DNA of 64,000 nt. It comes from Salinivirgaceae bacterium (GTDB taxonomy: Bacteria > Bacteroidota > Bacteroidia > Bacteroidales > SZUA-534). The number at the start of each line of letters is the position of its first letter. Position 1 is the stretch's first letter. Positions 42,116-57,200 of this stretch are shown here, piece after piece. The notes beneath the pieces are model-generated. The model was not told where the DNA came from and did not search any database. It saw only the letters and a list, made by a program, of their open reading frames with translations. Location: positions 1 through 64,000 of the forward strand of contig JAGCNL010000011.1 of assembly GCA_017645945.1 (NCBI GenBank), read 5' to 3'. Both the position numbers and the translations under genes were made by a program.

Positions 42116-42163
42116 ATCAATTTTGTTTGTCGTGCTAAAATAGACGATTTTAATAAAGATCCG

Positions 42164-42204
42164 CAATAAAAACGAAGCCGGATCTTATTGACCCGGCTCT
42201 CGTT
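42164..42204 (-). terminator. Terminator of the giant type IX protein gene
   Basis: AACGAAGCCGG (42171-42181) pairs with CCGGCTCTCGTT (42193-42204) with a small mismatch; on the minus strand it is followed by TTTTTATT. Confidence 0.8.
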
Positions 42205-42206
42205 TT

Positions 42207-45200
42207 TTAATATTTAACAACTTTCTGCTGCAAGACCTTCGCATCGGTTACGAACCGCAGAATGTAAATTCCGCTTGGCAAATCGCTGATGTCGATTGTG
42301 GCGTCAAAGCTGTCAACATTGACAATCCGAACCACCTGACCAGACTGCGACAGCAACTCAATTCTGCCGCCAGCCATCGAACCAGACGCGCTCACTTTGA
42401 ACAGACCTTCAGTCGGGTTAGGCACAATGGTCAGATTTTCAATCTCACTGCCTGTGTAAAGCACTGCCACAACCTTATCGGCGTATTCTCTATTACCGTC
42501 AAAATCAACTTGCGACAGACGGTAGTAGAGCTGTCCCTGCTCTGGAGCATTATCAGTGAACTGATAGCCAAGCAGACTGCTCGAATTGCCAGCACCGTCA
42601 ACATAGCCGATGGTTACGTAGTTGACACCATCAATCGAACGCTCAATCTCGAAGTAGTTGTTATCATTCTCCGATGCTGTCGCCCAGTCAAGCACAATGG
42701 TGTTGCCCTCCTGACGCCCTGTGAAGGCCACAAAGGTGACGGGAAGAGGATTGATGGTGGGGTCGGCATTTGTTGCACCAAATGAGAATGCGCTGTACCT
42801 TGAAACCGGTTCCTTGGTGGTTATCGAATTACCCGAAATATCACCTTCGAGTTTTTCCCAAGTACCATCTTTCAATTGATGTGCAATATACAATCCGTCG
42901 TCTTGAGTAACACCGCTGAAATCAGACCAGTAGAGAGTAATATAGCTACCACTGTTACCATCGATATTCCACGTTTCCTGAACACTTACGCGTTCCATGC
43001 TGCCAATTAACTCTTTATCGGTTATTGCCGGTTTAGAGCCATCGTAGGCATAGCTGGCCGTGAATTCGGCGCCACTGGCTGTTGGGGTAACACGTACTGG
43101 TGCGGCATGTTCGGCGCCACCAATCTTAAAGTCGAAGGCGCGCGTGTCGCCCCACAGCTTTTTCACCTCACCATTTACCCAACTGCTACCCGACATTGAA
43201 CCTTCAGAACCAATGATAATCTGGTTGTCAGCTTTTACAACTCCGCCGTTCATCACTAATGCATGATGGATTGTTGTAACATCCACTACCTCAACAACGT
43301 TGCTGTTGCTGAAAGTAATATCGTAGAACGATCCGTTGCCTTTAATCTGCTGTCCCTCGCCACCATCAATCTCAACGACACTGCCAGTAAAGCTGCCAGC
43401 ATTATTCAGAGCGCCTTTTACAGCAATAGGATTGTTTGCTATAACTGCACCATTATTGGTCAAATTGGCAAAGGTAACCGATGAGCCTTGAACCGTATGG
43501 TCACCGTTGCTAAATTCAACAGTACCACTGCCCGTGAACTCGCCAGCACTCTCTACATTGCCGTTGATTGTCAGTTTCTTGTCACTGTCAACCTCAATGC
43601 TGCCCGACTCAAGTTTAATGTTCTTGACAACTGCATCCTCAGCAGCAACCTTTGGCAAATCTAGCGGAGTGTCATCAGAAGAGTCGCTGTCTTTGGTAAT
43701 CTTCTTGCCTTCGCGGACAACCACGTTTGTACCCTTACCCGGTATCTCGCCTGCCCACCAGTTGGTTTTTTCATTCCAATCATCCGTTGTTCCTCGCCAG
43801 AGGTAATCCTGACTGATAGCTTGTTCAGCGATCTCGTATGTCGACGAGCAAATCTTGTTGTTCGCCCCATCGTCTTTCACGGTCAGCACACCTTTCATCT
43901 TATCGGCCTTCGGAACCTCGATTTTTATTGTCCTACCTGTCACGAAATTACCCGTAAAGTCATCTGGTTTGTTACCGCTTGTGTAAACTACACCATCGCT
44001 ACCGTATGCGAACGAATAATTATTCGGAGCAACGCTGCTGGTTTTTTCCCAATTGAGTTGTGCAAGGTTGCCGATATACATATCGTCAACATTAAGCGAA
44101 AGGTTGTCACCCTTGAGAGTTGGGGTTTCACGGACCTTAAGCGTTTTAACCGCTGTTGGACGACTGCAACCTCCATTGCTAACCAAAACTTTAAGCGAAT
44201 GATTTCCTACACCCAAACTACTGTTTGTACCAAGATTTGCAGGCTCACTGCCAGAAAGCGTTAACGACGGACTAAGCTCTACGCCATCCGAGTTATAAAT
44301 CTGGTAACTCAAACCATTCGGCTTAAGTATTCGAACCTCCGCCTGAGCATTGTTGCAAGCATCTCCCGGAATGGTGAAATCATCGTCATCGAACGCGAAA
44401 TTGTCGCGCAAGGTTATCATTCGTTTTGTGTCGTTTGATATATTTGAATAACCAATTCTAGAAGTTTCAGTAACTACCAATGTCGCATAATCATTTCCAT
44501 AATTCTTAAACCATACAACCTGGCATTCGTTTTTATTATAATCATAGATTATGCCGGCTTCGTATGTCCTTGTGTTACCACTCGTTCCAACCAAAGCACA
44601 ACCTTCCATTCCCCATTCATAAGAATGAGTACCTACTGTTTCCGTCCAATATGTGTACTTATCGTAATCGGAATAAGGTGCACTTGCAGTAGAAGCCTTG
44701 CAAGCTATAAATGCATCGCCTGTTGTTGCATTCACAACGCCTTTAATATCGGGTTGCGGCTTATTCATAACAGTTACAAGCATTGTGTTTGCGCGTGAGC
44801 AGGTTTTTCCAACCTCCAAGGTCCTGTAAGATTGAGTCGCCGTTAATGTGACAGAATACTCAGTATAGGTGAACATTCCATCACCTCGAGCAAATGTTAT
44901 TTCAGCATTTGCTATTGTAGCATCGGCTATTGTTGCCTTGGCCTTATTTGACGACCACAAGTACTCGTCATCCCAATCGGATGTGGCAACTGAATACAAG
45001 CGTTTGTCTTCCATTCCCACATATTCCTGACCAGTGATTTCTGGCACAGCATTGTAATATACTGTTACAATAGCCTTGTTTGCCTTTTCGGCCACACCAG
45101 CCACTCCGCCTTCCGATACCGACTCAAGCGAGATAGTGTATGCCATTGGCTGTCCACTACCATCAGCCTTAAATCCCTCGGCCTGACCAAACATTGCCCC

Positions 45201-48200
45201 TAACTCGTTACCAGTGAATGACAAATATGCCACACCATCATCATTAGGAGTGATTGAGATGCTACTAGTTTTATCCACGCCATCGAAGCTTACCTTGTAA
45301 CCCAAAGTGTAAGGGCCTCCCTTTCCTGTAAGATAAACAGGAATATTTGTCTTTTCGTTAACCACAGCATCTCCGTCACAAATAGCTGTTCTTTCTGGTT
45401 CAACATCGTTGAACGGATCGAGCAGACGAGCAGTAGTGCTGGCAAAACCTATAGTGTAGCTCTCGTGGCCGTTGATAGCAATAGCCGCATCGGTCTGCAC
45501 CGTTGCATTAGGAATTGTTCCGCCAGTATAAGTGCTGGCTATCTTTTCCCACATATCCTTGTTCACACCACTTTTAACCATTCCGGCAACTGATACTCGG
45601 TCCAGAACTGCATTTGTGATTTCTTCAATCGTGCTGCGACCCACTCTGAGTTTCAGTTTTGCCTTAGCGGTTCCATTATCCGATGCGATTGTCCAATATT
45701 CGTTTTTGCTGGCCGTGGTGAGCGGACGCAAAGCCTGGCGGCCATTATACAAATCGTTTTTGTGGAACGTAACAGTATAGGTGTAAGCCCCCGATACGTT
45801 GCCAAGTTCAGTCGGTGCATATTCGGTGCCATCGCCCACAGGATACACGAAACTTGCACCGGCTTTGGCCATCTTCTTCGAAAGCGGACCATTGACAAAT
45901 GCTGTTTCGCTTGCACCTGATGTCGTGGCAGATTCTGCAATAATCAAATGGCTATCATCGGTAGTGTTTACGCAACCACCATTGAGTATCAACTTATAAC
46001 CGATGGTTACATTCGCTTTATCGCCAGCCTTCTTCACAAGAGTAACTCCTTCGGGGTTGCTGACTTTCATATTCCAGAACGATGATGAGTTGTTCGACAA
46101 CTGGATTTCCTGTTCTGTGGTTCCGCAGAATTCAACAATCGACTTGTCGTTGTTATTGCCCGGTTCGTAACCCGAACCGCTGGTATTCAAATCAATCCAA
46201 TTGCCTTTAATAATGATTGGTGTATTACCATAGTTCAATGTTGTTCCGCTATTGATTTGTAACCAGCCGTTAATGTACTCGCCATCCTCCTTGGTAAGGG
46301 TTTTTACGCCACCACCCGACAGAATCACATTCTGCAATGGCTGCGACACGTGTCCAACAATAGAGTTTGGAAGTTGACCACTGCCACCACTGAATTCGAT
46401 AATACTCCGCGGACTGTTCAAGAACTCCTCAAAGTCACCGGCAGGCATCTTATAGTTGTTGCCACTCGGCTCCATGCGCAAATGTCCTACACCATCGACA
46501 TGTCCGAAATTGCAACCCGTTGCACTACCAATATCAAGGGTACCCAAAGTCTCATCCGGATTTCCTTCCTTGTCAGTCTTGTCGAAATAGAGGCAATAAG
46601 CCTTCTGTCCCGTGCTCATACTAATTGTATGACCCGGACGGATGTGAATTGGGTTGCCGTTAGGTGCATACTCATAAGTTTTCCATTCAGTCTCACTTAT
46701 TTTGTATTCCCAACTTTCAGCATTTTCCCAAATACCGGGGCCTTCGGCGCGTGTATACAAAACAGGCAGACCCGTATAAGGTAACGATGAGTTTACAATA
46801 CCTGCAGTGTAATCGCCTGCAATATGGCCAAAGGCATCGAAAATGATGTCATTACCAACGACTCTTGCAGTATTTTCACCGCTTAAGTTAATCCATTCGT
46901 ATTCATTAATTCCTCCATAGAACATGTATTCTGGCAGCAAATCGCCAGTGTTACCATCGGCCTCTTCCACCTTACCATCGGTAAAGGTGTAGATTTGCTC
47001 AACGCTGAAGTTGGCGGTTCTTACACTTATATCACGCGTCTCGTCGCCAAATCCGGTGGTTTTAACCATCCAATAATAATTGAGCCATTTCGAAGGCGCC
47101 ACCGACAGGTTCTTGTGCAGAGCATTGACGGTTCTGACATTGATTGTAGCGCCTTCGTTATCGTTACTTGCAAAATTGTAGGTTGCCGGTGTGTAATGAC
47201 CTGTAATACCTATCGGCAATGTAAACGAGAATGCACTTGCACTCTTCTTCACGATTTTTGTTACACCGTGGTTCTCTGTTTGGCCATCCAAACGAATCAT
47301 GTGCGTGTTATCGAGTTCCTTGCCTTCAGCGGGAACAACCACGGCATCTACTCCCAAAGTAACCAAGTTACGGCTGATATAAAGATTCGAACCTAATTCA
47401 AGTTTTTTGGTAATCGTAAGGTTGGTGTTAAGATAAACCTCGTTGGGGTTGTTAACTATGACTGTTCCAATCGAGCCCAAACCGCTACCACCAATGGTTT
47501 GAATGGCATTTTTATCCACAAAGTTGATACCTCCGCTGCCTTCAAATGAGCCATAGTACATCAAGTCGCCAAAGAGTGTAATGGTGTTGCCATTGTCTTT
47601 AACAGTTCCGCTGAGCTGTGTCAAATCATTTGCCACACGGATTTTTGTGCAACCCTCGGTCATTGTCAGATTGCCATCGATTTTCAACTGGCCAAACTGG
47701 GTTGCCACGTCACCATAGCCTTCAATCTGCATATCGGCACCCTCAAATATGGTAAGTTGGTCAGCCGAACCTGGCAAAAAGCCCTTGCTGGTTTTGTTCA
47801 GCAGGTCATCGTACTGGGTATTGTGGTTGACAAATGCACTGCGGATGGTTAGTTTATGCGCTTCCGCTTTATATACACCAGTATTGTCTATTACAAGCGA
47901 ATTGACATCGAGGTCGTTGTAAACCTTAATCTTACTATTGTTTCGAATTTCAATATCATGCAGATTAATGTTTGTCATCAATTTCAAGCTATCGCCCGGG
48001 CAATCGGCAATAATGGTGCCACCAGTGCAACTGCTCGAACTTGGATGGAGATAAATGTCCCCATAAGTATCAACACCTCCACCATTATTAATAGTAATGG
48101 TTCCTCCGCTCATTTCAAATTTGCTACCAGTATTGTTTATAATCTCAAACGCACCTCTAACTTTTAATCCATCGTTATCATTAGTGCCATATCTTTGTTT

Positions 48201-51200
48201 AGCCATAATTTGGACATCACCACCGCTTTGTTCCCATGCAAGGGCACCTGTAGCTTGTTTTGTAAATCGGCTAATTTGTCCGACAACAACCAATTCGCCA
48301 CCCGAAATTGTTATTCTCGGAAGTCCCGAAGGAGCATAGAAAATACTGCTATGATGGTTTCCTTTTCCAACATACAAACTACCACCGGAAATGTTAATTT
48401 CACCATAAAGATTAAGATTTCTCTCATTTCCTCCGCTTGCAACTCTTGCACTACCCGAGGCAACAGACAAACGTGCAGTTAATGGAATTTCCAAATCATT
48501 TGCTTTGGACAATGATATTTCTTTTGCACCGTCAGTAGCAATTTCAAATGTTCCCTTGGTCAATTTCAAAAGAGCGTCGGTTGTCGATGCCACATTCGAA
48601 TTGGTAAGTATAAGTTTGTTGTCAATGCTACTCTTATCGCATTCCAATTCATTGAAATTATATGTGGTTGCCGAACCTCCGATGTATGTTTCTTCCTTCG
48701 AACCAACAAATACAACGTTAAACCTGTTGTTGTTTTCTGCCGCGCTTAATATTCCGTCAACAGTCAAATTGCCTTCGATTTTAACAATATTGGAATTATT
48801 GTTTTTAGTTGCACCGTTGGCAATCATTCTCGCACCCGACTCAACAACAACATCTTCCTTCACAACATATGTCTGGGTATAACTTTTTGTATCCTCATGC
48901 CACATTTCGAATGTTCCAGTACCGACGATATTCCAATTATCACCGATATTGATTGTGTGATTATCACTATATGCGCTGCGCACGTATCCATTGACTGTGA
49001 AATTGTTAAATATCGAAATGTTACCATTTGGCATATTAATGTGCTTGTCAACATTTCCTCCGCTAATTATCAAGTTGCAATAATTTGCCGGAGCTGCTGG
49101 AATGGTATATGTTACTTCTTCGTCATTATCGGCATCGATATAGTACTCAACCGTACCACCATATTCGCCGTTGAACTTTTCGAAATTGTTGCCATTGTTG
49201 GGGAATGCTCCTCCATCGATACGTATTGTTCCTGCACCAATAGCTTCATCAACTTCGACAATAGCCGGAACAAAACCGATAAACTTGCCAACATCGAGTG
49301 TCGAACCTGGAGCAATGCTCAAACTTGCGCACTCCAAATTGTTATCATCAAGAGTAATTGTATGGTAATTATTCTCATCACCAATCACAACAATGGTATT
49401 TGGACCAGGAACATCATTGCATGTCGGACCTCCAACATATTCTTTCGACCAAATTCCTTGAGTTGACCAACTACCACTGCCTGCAGAATAAAGAGCACCA
49501 CCATCAATGAAATCGTCAATCAAGCCGCAAGAGTAGTAACCATTAACACTTTTTACAGTGGGGTACGAGAATGTTATGTGGCGCTCGTTGCGGTCGCTGC
49601 CTGTGCCAATGCTCACTCTTGTGTCGTGCAAATCCCATGCACCACCAATGTGACGTCCTCCACACCACGTAGGTGTCGCTGTGCCAAGACCATCGCCAAA
49701 CCATTGATAGGTTTGTGTCAGGTTGGTAACATCTTCGAATCCTGCATCCTCGCTAATCCAGTAGCAGTTGAGCGACTCGGGGTTGCGGAATGCATAACCT
49801 GAAACCGGACGTGTTGTAACTTTTCCGAATTTGCTTGCGCCAGTGTAAGTTATTGTGGCTGGTGTATAATAATAGTTTGCACCTATACCAATACCAAACG
49901 GGAAAGTAAACGAGTTCTTGGTTTCGCTGAAAAATCTTGTCACACCGCGGCTGCTTGCGCCCACCGTTTGTATCATTCGGGTATTATCGAAAACACCATC
50001 GCCCGAAGAAACTGTGGCATCGACTGACAGCTCAAGATTGCTGCTTCCGATGTTGAATCGCGATGCTGTAACAAAATTGAGGTCACCCGTGATTGTGAGT
50101 TTTGTCTGACGGTCCTCGTTGTTGGGGTCAAGGAGTTTCAACTCGGCTCCACCGTTGTCGATATCGACATTGTTAAGAACACCGTTGCCCATGCTGTATA
50201 TGGTTGTACCCTTGAGCACCATTTTGCCTGCGCCCGGACTGCGCTTAGCATGCGTTCCTTCGATTTCAACATCACCGTTCATTGTGTAAACGTTGTTGTC
50301 GGCACCATCTTGCAACTCGGCTCCCTCACCCAACGTGAACATATCATTAACGGTTATGCTGTTCATCACTTGCAGTTTCGAATTCTCGTCAACGGTTATG
50401 CTATAGAATCCAGCCACGTTGTTCGATGCTCCACTCCAAATTGTAGCGCCATTCGACCTAAGTTGCTGCGGATCTGGTTTTTCGCCACCATTAAACATTA
50501 TATTACCAGTCCTGGTTTTAACCGTCGCTCCCGATTCAATAATCAGATTGCCACCCACTTCGACACTTTTTCCATCACCAATCTCAAAGGTTACTCCACT
50601 GCCTATTATCAAGTCGTTTGTCACATATAATTTTTCGGGAACAACACTAACAGCAACGCCATTTACGGTTCCTGTAAAATTCTTATATATATGTGTATAT
50701 GTCGGCTTGTTTTCGTTTGCCAATTCAAAATCGTACAATGGTATGCTGCTTATCATTGTATAGGTATCGGAATTGTTGTTTTTAGCATCTTTTGCCGTAA
50801 CTCTAATTTTTCCACCAGTGATATGACTGTTACCAGGATTACAATTGACCACAAAAGCTCCTCCATTACTATTCTGGGCACTATAAATATCGAGCAAACC
50901 TCCACTCATTTGGAAGGTGTAGTTGTCGAACGGCATATAGAATGTTGAATATGCGTTCTTCATCTCACCATTACCATCGAATGTGGCCTTGCCTCCAGTC
51001 ATTATAAACGATGTCTTTCCATCTTTGGTGTACTGCGACGGACGGAACTGCGAGCCTCTCAACTCGCCACCTTCTATCACAATTTCCGAAGTGTTGCGGA
51101 ATACCACACCGGCACCTGTTTTGCAATCGAGTTTACCCTTGCTGATAAGTACTTTTCCTGCCGGCATCAAACATTTGTCATTCGTTCCATCGATACATAC

Positions 51201-54200
51201 ATCAACAAGCACATTGTCGCCATTCAAATGCAGACAACCATTCAAAGGAATAAATGCATTGTCGGTTCCACCCTGTGAAAGGCTCTTGAAATGAACATCG
51301 CCCGTAAGTTCAAGAGTTCCGTTTTTAATCCATAACGGTTTCAATATCTGTGGCGGGTTGTCTTGATTATCAAATCCGGCGCCAACCTCATTAGCCCTTC
51401 CGGTCAATCCAAAGTGCTCTTTTTGATCAACATCGAGGGTTACCACATATTTTTGTCCAGTACCCTTGTCGATTACAAGCTGGCTGATATTGGTTTCTTT
51501 ATTACGGCACTCGAACCGTGCATCACATTCTCCCACAAGGCGAAGGATACCGCGGCCATCAGCACCCTCATCTTTTTCTGCCAAAGCTTGAGTATAACCA
51601 CCATAATAACGGCGAGTAAGTTTCAAATTTCCATTGTTGATTAAATCGCCACCAACCTGCAGTGTTACGTAGTTGGTTTTGTTACCAGTTGTTATGCTTG
51701 CACCTATTCCAATTTCACCATCTCTCTCGATTGTAATTTTCTTTTTAACATCGATAGTCTGTCCGTTCTTTGTAAACTCGAGTTTGCCATTGTCGATCTC
51801 CAAATTACCATTGATAGTCAAAAGTGTGCTGCCGTTGTGAACTTGCATCACAATGTTAGGAACTGCAAAGTTGATTTTCAAGTTATTGAATTTCATCTGC
51901 TGCAGAGTAAACGGACTGGTAGATGGCGTGCCATAGAACTCTGTAGTTCCACCATCGGCGGCCATAAACTTATCGGAGTTTTTAATTCCAACCGGGAAAT
52001 CACCGCGGCCTTCGATTCTCAAAACACCCTCGCCCGACAAGTTGTTGATTTTAATTAACCCGCTCTGACATGGTGCCTCTATTTGCAATTTCGATGATTC
52101 GTGTTTGAGCGTAACCGAACGAGCACTAATACCGTCAGCCGATGCAGTCGAAATCACATCTCCTTGTAGGATGACAACATCCGTTTTACGATTAGGTGTT
52201 AATCCATCTGGATTGTTTGGTACAGAACCTGTCGATTCCAATGTCCATGTATCACTCTCGCCCCAATTACCAGTTTTGTATGAGTAAAGGGTTACAACTG
52301 GTGGATACTCTATGGCGGTCCAAATTCCGCATATACCAGCATCGTCATCTTTATTAGCTATTTCAGTTGCGCTGATACTAATAATTTTACTTGCGTATGG
52401 ACTTGTCTTATCAATATAATGAATATCAGCATCAGCAACTTTGTGAAGAACGCTCCAATATTCATCATCGCTCACTCCATAACCGTTAATATCATCGGCC
52501 CCGACATAAGTAAATGCGAGCGTACCTGTCATAGCCGCATCGGAACTGCTGACTGTCCAGTAGCGCACAAGATCGCTCGATGTTCCACGCAAGGCTTCGC
52601 CTTTTACATTCACACCGACAGTTCCGTCTACTGCAATCGAAGAAAGTTCTGAAAGTGTTGCGGGTGAATAGGAATATTCTGCCGCACCCATGCTGGTTGT
52701 GCTTGTAGTACCAATAGGCATTGTCAAAGTCAAACCCGACTGTGCCGCACCTGTATTGTTCTTATAAATAATTTGACTATTGCCACTCATTACAATCATG
52801 TGGTCGCCACTAAACGTACCGGCAAACGCTTGGTTCACTGTCAAGGTCTTACCGCTTAATGCAATACGTCCGTTTGCCCACGACAGTGTACCGTTAACCG
52901 TGGCATCGTCGAACAACGCTATGTTTTTCTTTGCTTCGGTATTGAGTGTTAAATTGTTGTATTCGCCCGGCAACATACTTGTACAACTTGCAGCGTATGT
53001 AACCGCACCATCATTTCTGAAATGCACACTTGTGGTAGGAGCATTGGGATTAACCGTCAAATCGTTGATGGTTACGGCATCGGCCGAGAAATTGATGTCG
53101 CCTGTGGTTCCGGCAAAATTAGTAGCCTCGGTAAAGGTTACGTTGGCGGCACCAAGATTTAAGGTTCCAACAACACATAATTTGCCATCGAGTGTAATGT
53201 CGCTGGCAATACCTATTGTGTTGGCCAAAGTAAGTGTAGCCGAATGAGCACTTATCTTACAAGCCGCAGGTGTTGCCCATGCCAAAGTGGCATCGGTTCC
53301 TCCTGTGATTGTTGCGTTGTTGTTAACCACCAATGCGTTGTTAAGGGTTATACCTTTATTAATAGTAAGATTTGCATCTGCAGCCAATTCAACATTCGAA
53401 GCCTCGATGCTGCTTGCTCCGCCCGATGTAATGATTGTATTGCCAGCCACTTGCAAAGCTGTTTCGCTGACTTTTAATGTTGCTCCATCGGCAATGGTAA
53501 TTGTGCCGGCATTAACCGACATGTCTTTAACCGTTGTGTTATCAGCGGCAACGAATTCGGCACCTGAATTTACTGTAACTTTATTGAGTGTATTGGTATT
53601 ATTATACGTGAACGTTCCTCCGTTTACAACAAACTCGCCAACATTAATAGTTGCATCTGGCTTAATAATAACATCCGGAGTGGTTGTTATTGTGAAGGTT
53701 GGCGCACTAATTCCCTTTTCTATTGTAAGTGTTCCATTTCCACTTATCAACTGGTTGTTGCTGAAATTGAGATTACCACCAGTTACATTCAAAGAACCGT
53801 TAAGTATAATATCACCGCCACCGCCAATGGTCAAGTTATAAGAAGTTGTGCTTTTGACAACATTGCCCGCAAAAGTCAATTTACTATTATTGGCGATACC
53901 AATACCACTTATAGAAAGTGTACTATTAGATGATTCCTTTCCAATTGTTGCATTTACATTGCTAAATGAGATTGCTCTACCTGACGCACCTGAAACGTTT
54001 CCTTCAACCACAAAAGAACGTATTGCTCCTTCGCCGTCGATAGTTGTTGAACTTAAACTTAATCCCAAGTTGCCTGTAGCAGTGATATTACCACAAAGTT
54101 TAATGGTTTCCACATCAACATTGAGAGACGCATACGTACCCGAAAGCATATAGGAACATCCTTCGCTGTATGTAATTGTTGTGTTTGCCGTAAAACTATA

Positions 54201-57200
54201 TTCATTTCCTAAGCATTTTCCCAAATTGCTTATACTTACAACGTTTGTTGCAGCCTCAAAAACACCGCTAAACAATGCAACTGCAGTTCCAGAAAAATCA
54301 ACATTCCCTCTGAAAATGATTTTTCCTCCATCTGAAGTTATAATATTACCCGATAAAGTAGAATTCAGTAGTGAAAGCGGTTTATTCTTAACTTTCAAAG
54401 TAGCATTACTGCCATTCATTGAAAGATTATCGATTGTAAAAGTCTTCAACGCTACAAACGTTCCTCCATCGTTAATAGTAAGCGAACTTATACCGCAACC
54501 ACGATCGTTTGTCAGCGTGGCACCACCGCCTACTACAAAACTTGCATTAATATCTTCATTTGAAGCCACAATTGTGATGTCAGCGTAAGTAGTTATGACA
54601 CTATTCACAGTAAATTGATTTTTTACTGATATTGAGCCTCTTCCAAGAATTGTTGCGGCAACTGGTGTATTAAGGTTATTATTAACATTAACTGCACCAC
54701 TAACACTTGCCGTACTATTGAATGTCAAGTCAGCAAAAGTGAGCTTACCAGCTAATTCTCCTCCATTGGCCAAAACCACATTACCCGAATTAAAGGTTGC
54801 ATTCGTCTCTGCTGCCGTACCTGCATTAAGTGTAAGAGCCATATTTTCAGCGACATCAAAAGTTCCCAACAATTTGACACTACCATCAATGGTGACATTT
54901 TCAGCAACCGAAACACTTGCACCGGAAGCCGAAGCGTCAATTACCGCTGCCGAAACAGTGCGCGCACCGCTGAACGTTAGTTTTTGGTTCTCACCTATAA
55001 TAATATTACCGCCAACAGTCATCGACCCTGTTCCCGCAAAAGCAATGTCGCTACCCGTCAAAGTCAGGTTGCCAAGTATTGTTGCATTGTTGGGCGATAC
55101 CGATGTTACACTGTTATCATTGTTCAGCACCAAGTTGTTGAAATCCCAATATGCCTGGCTGCTGAAATCACCTCTCAGTTCAACCGTACCGCCCTCGGCC
55201 GACATAAACTGAGTATAATCGCGACTGTTGGCTATCTTGCTGAAATCCTGTGTGCCATCAACCGTCAAAGTACCTGTACCATACACAAGTCTAAAGGCTG
55301 GCGTGTTTTCACCGTAATTCAACGTACCAACAATCTTTACAGATTTGGCTTTGGCATCAGCTATGTCGATAGTAACATTAGCACCAGCAAGAATCTCAAC
55401 ATTGTCAGAAGCCGATGGCACTTCGGTGTTGCCAGAATTCGAACCATCAGGATTGAGTGTCCAAGTTGTAGCCTTACTCCAATCGGTAGTGGCCCCCTCA
55501 TCTGTACGCGAGTAGTATACTATGCCATTGTCTACAGCTGTCCAGCGGCCAATAATAGTCGAAAGTCCGCTTGCCGAAATTATGTTATTTTCAGTGTCAA
55601 AATCTTCCGATACTTCTACTCCATCCTGTGTCAGTGCGCTAAAGAGTTCGGTATCGCTGTCATCGGCATCGTATTTAAAGGTCATAGCGGCATTGCTTAC
55701 GCTGATATTTTCAGCATCAATGTCCCACCAGCGTTTCAAGTTCAAAGGCGAACCTGAAGGAACAATTGCATTGACCGATGTAACGCCTACCCATGCGTTT
55801 GCGCCATTCGACGATACTCCGCTTGTTATTTCAACAGGTGAATACTGAGTGTCAACACCCTGAGTTGTACCAACCGGGAATAATAACGCACTTAAATTGC
55901 TTATTTTCAGCGTTCCTGCTGCCGCACCATCTTTACCCACAACAATCATATGGGTAGAACCAAAAGTGGTGTTGCCCGAAATTGCTGCGCTGGAACTTGT
56001 CAATGCCAGTTCATGGCCAGCGAGCGTAATATTGCCTGCATTCCATGTCAGAACATTTTCAACTGTAACATCTCCGCAAAGAGTAACATCTCCACCAATT
56101 GTTATATTAAAATATGTATCGGACCAAACGTATGTCGAGGTTGATTCGTAAGTGATATTTTTATGACCTTCGTTGTCAGCAACAATCTCAACACCATCAA
56201 GGCATTTCACAAGATTGCCCACTGTTGAGCCGCTGGCCACGTGAACACTACCTTCGCCACCGATTGTTGTGTTTGCGCCAAAATTGATTGTGCCGTCGAG
56301 CGTCAATGTTTGGGTATTGTCCACTGATACTGCGCCTTCCAATGTGGCATTGGTTGCGTTAACCGATTCTCCGAAATTGGCAGTACCATCACTTGCCACG
56401 TTGAGCGCAGAGAGTGCGGTTGTGCGGTCATAGTTAAGTGTGCCGCCACCCGTAACCGCCAATTGTGGTTGAACCGCTGCATCAACTACCGCACCACCAA
56501 TATTCAATGTTATTCCATCGGCTGTCAAAGTTTTGTCAGCACCATTAATAACGCCGTTAAGCGAAAGTTCATAACCTCCCGATATTGCTGCACTATTGGC
56601 AACTTCGAACACACCGCTTACCGTTACGTTGTCACAAAGTTCGGCATTGGCACTTACAGTCAGATTACTATAATTGCCACCCAAAATAATGCCGGATTCT
56701 GTTCCATAACTGATTTCGGCATTATTGGCCACCGTTACATTGAGGCAGCTTGCCAATCCGTTAATGGTTGAACCACTGGCAATTTGAACATCGCTGCCAC
56801 TGGTAATAGTTGTATTTGCACCAAATGTTATGTCGCCACTGAGCATCAACGTTTCGTCGCTGGCTACCGACACTGTTCCCAACAAAGTGGGGTCGGCTAC
56901 TGTTACCGATGAGCCAAATGCCACCGTGCTACCGCTTGCCACATTAAGTTCAGCCAAATTGTTGGCGCGGTTGTAATTCAATGTGCCATTACCCGTTACT
57001 GCAAATTTTGCATCCACTGCGCCATCGCCATCAACTGTCATTGTTATTCCGTTGGCTGTAATGGTTTTACCGCCACTTATCGCACTATTGAACATAAAGT
57101 TTGCACCCGAAAGGGTAACATCGTTGCTTGTGGTAAAAGTGCTGGCAACTGTCGAAGCGCCGCACAGCGTAACAACGCCGCCATCAATTGTCAAGGTTCC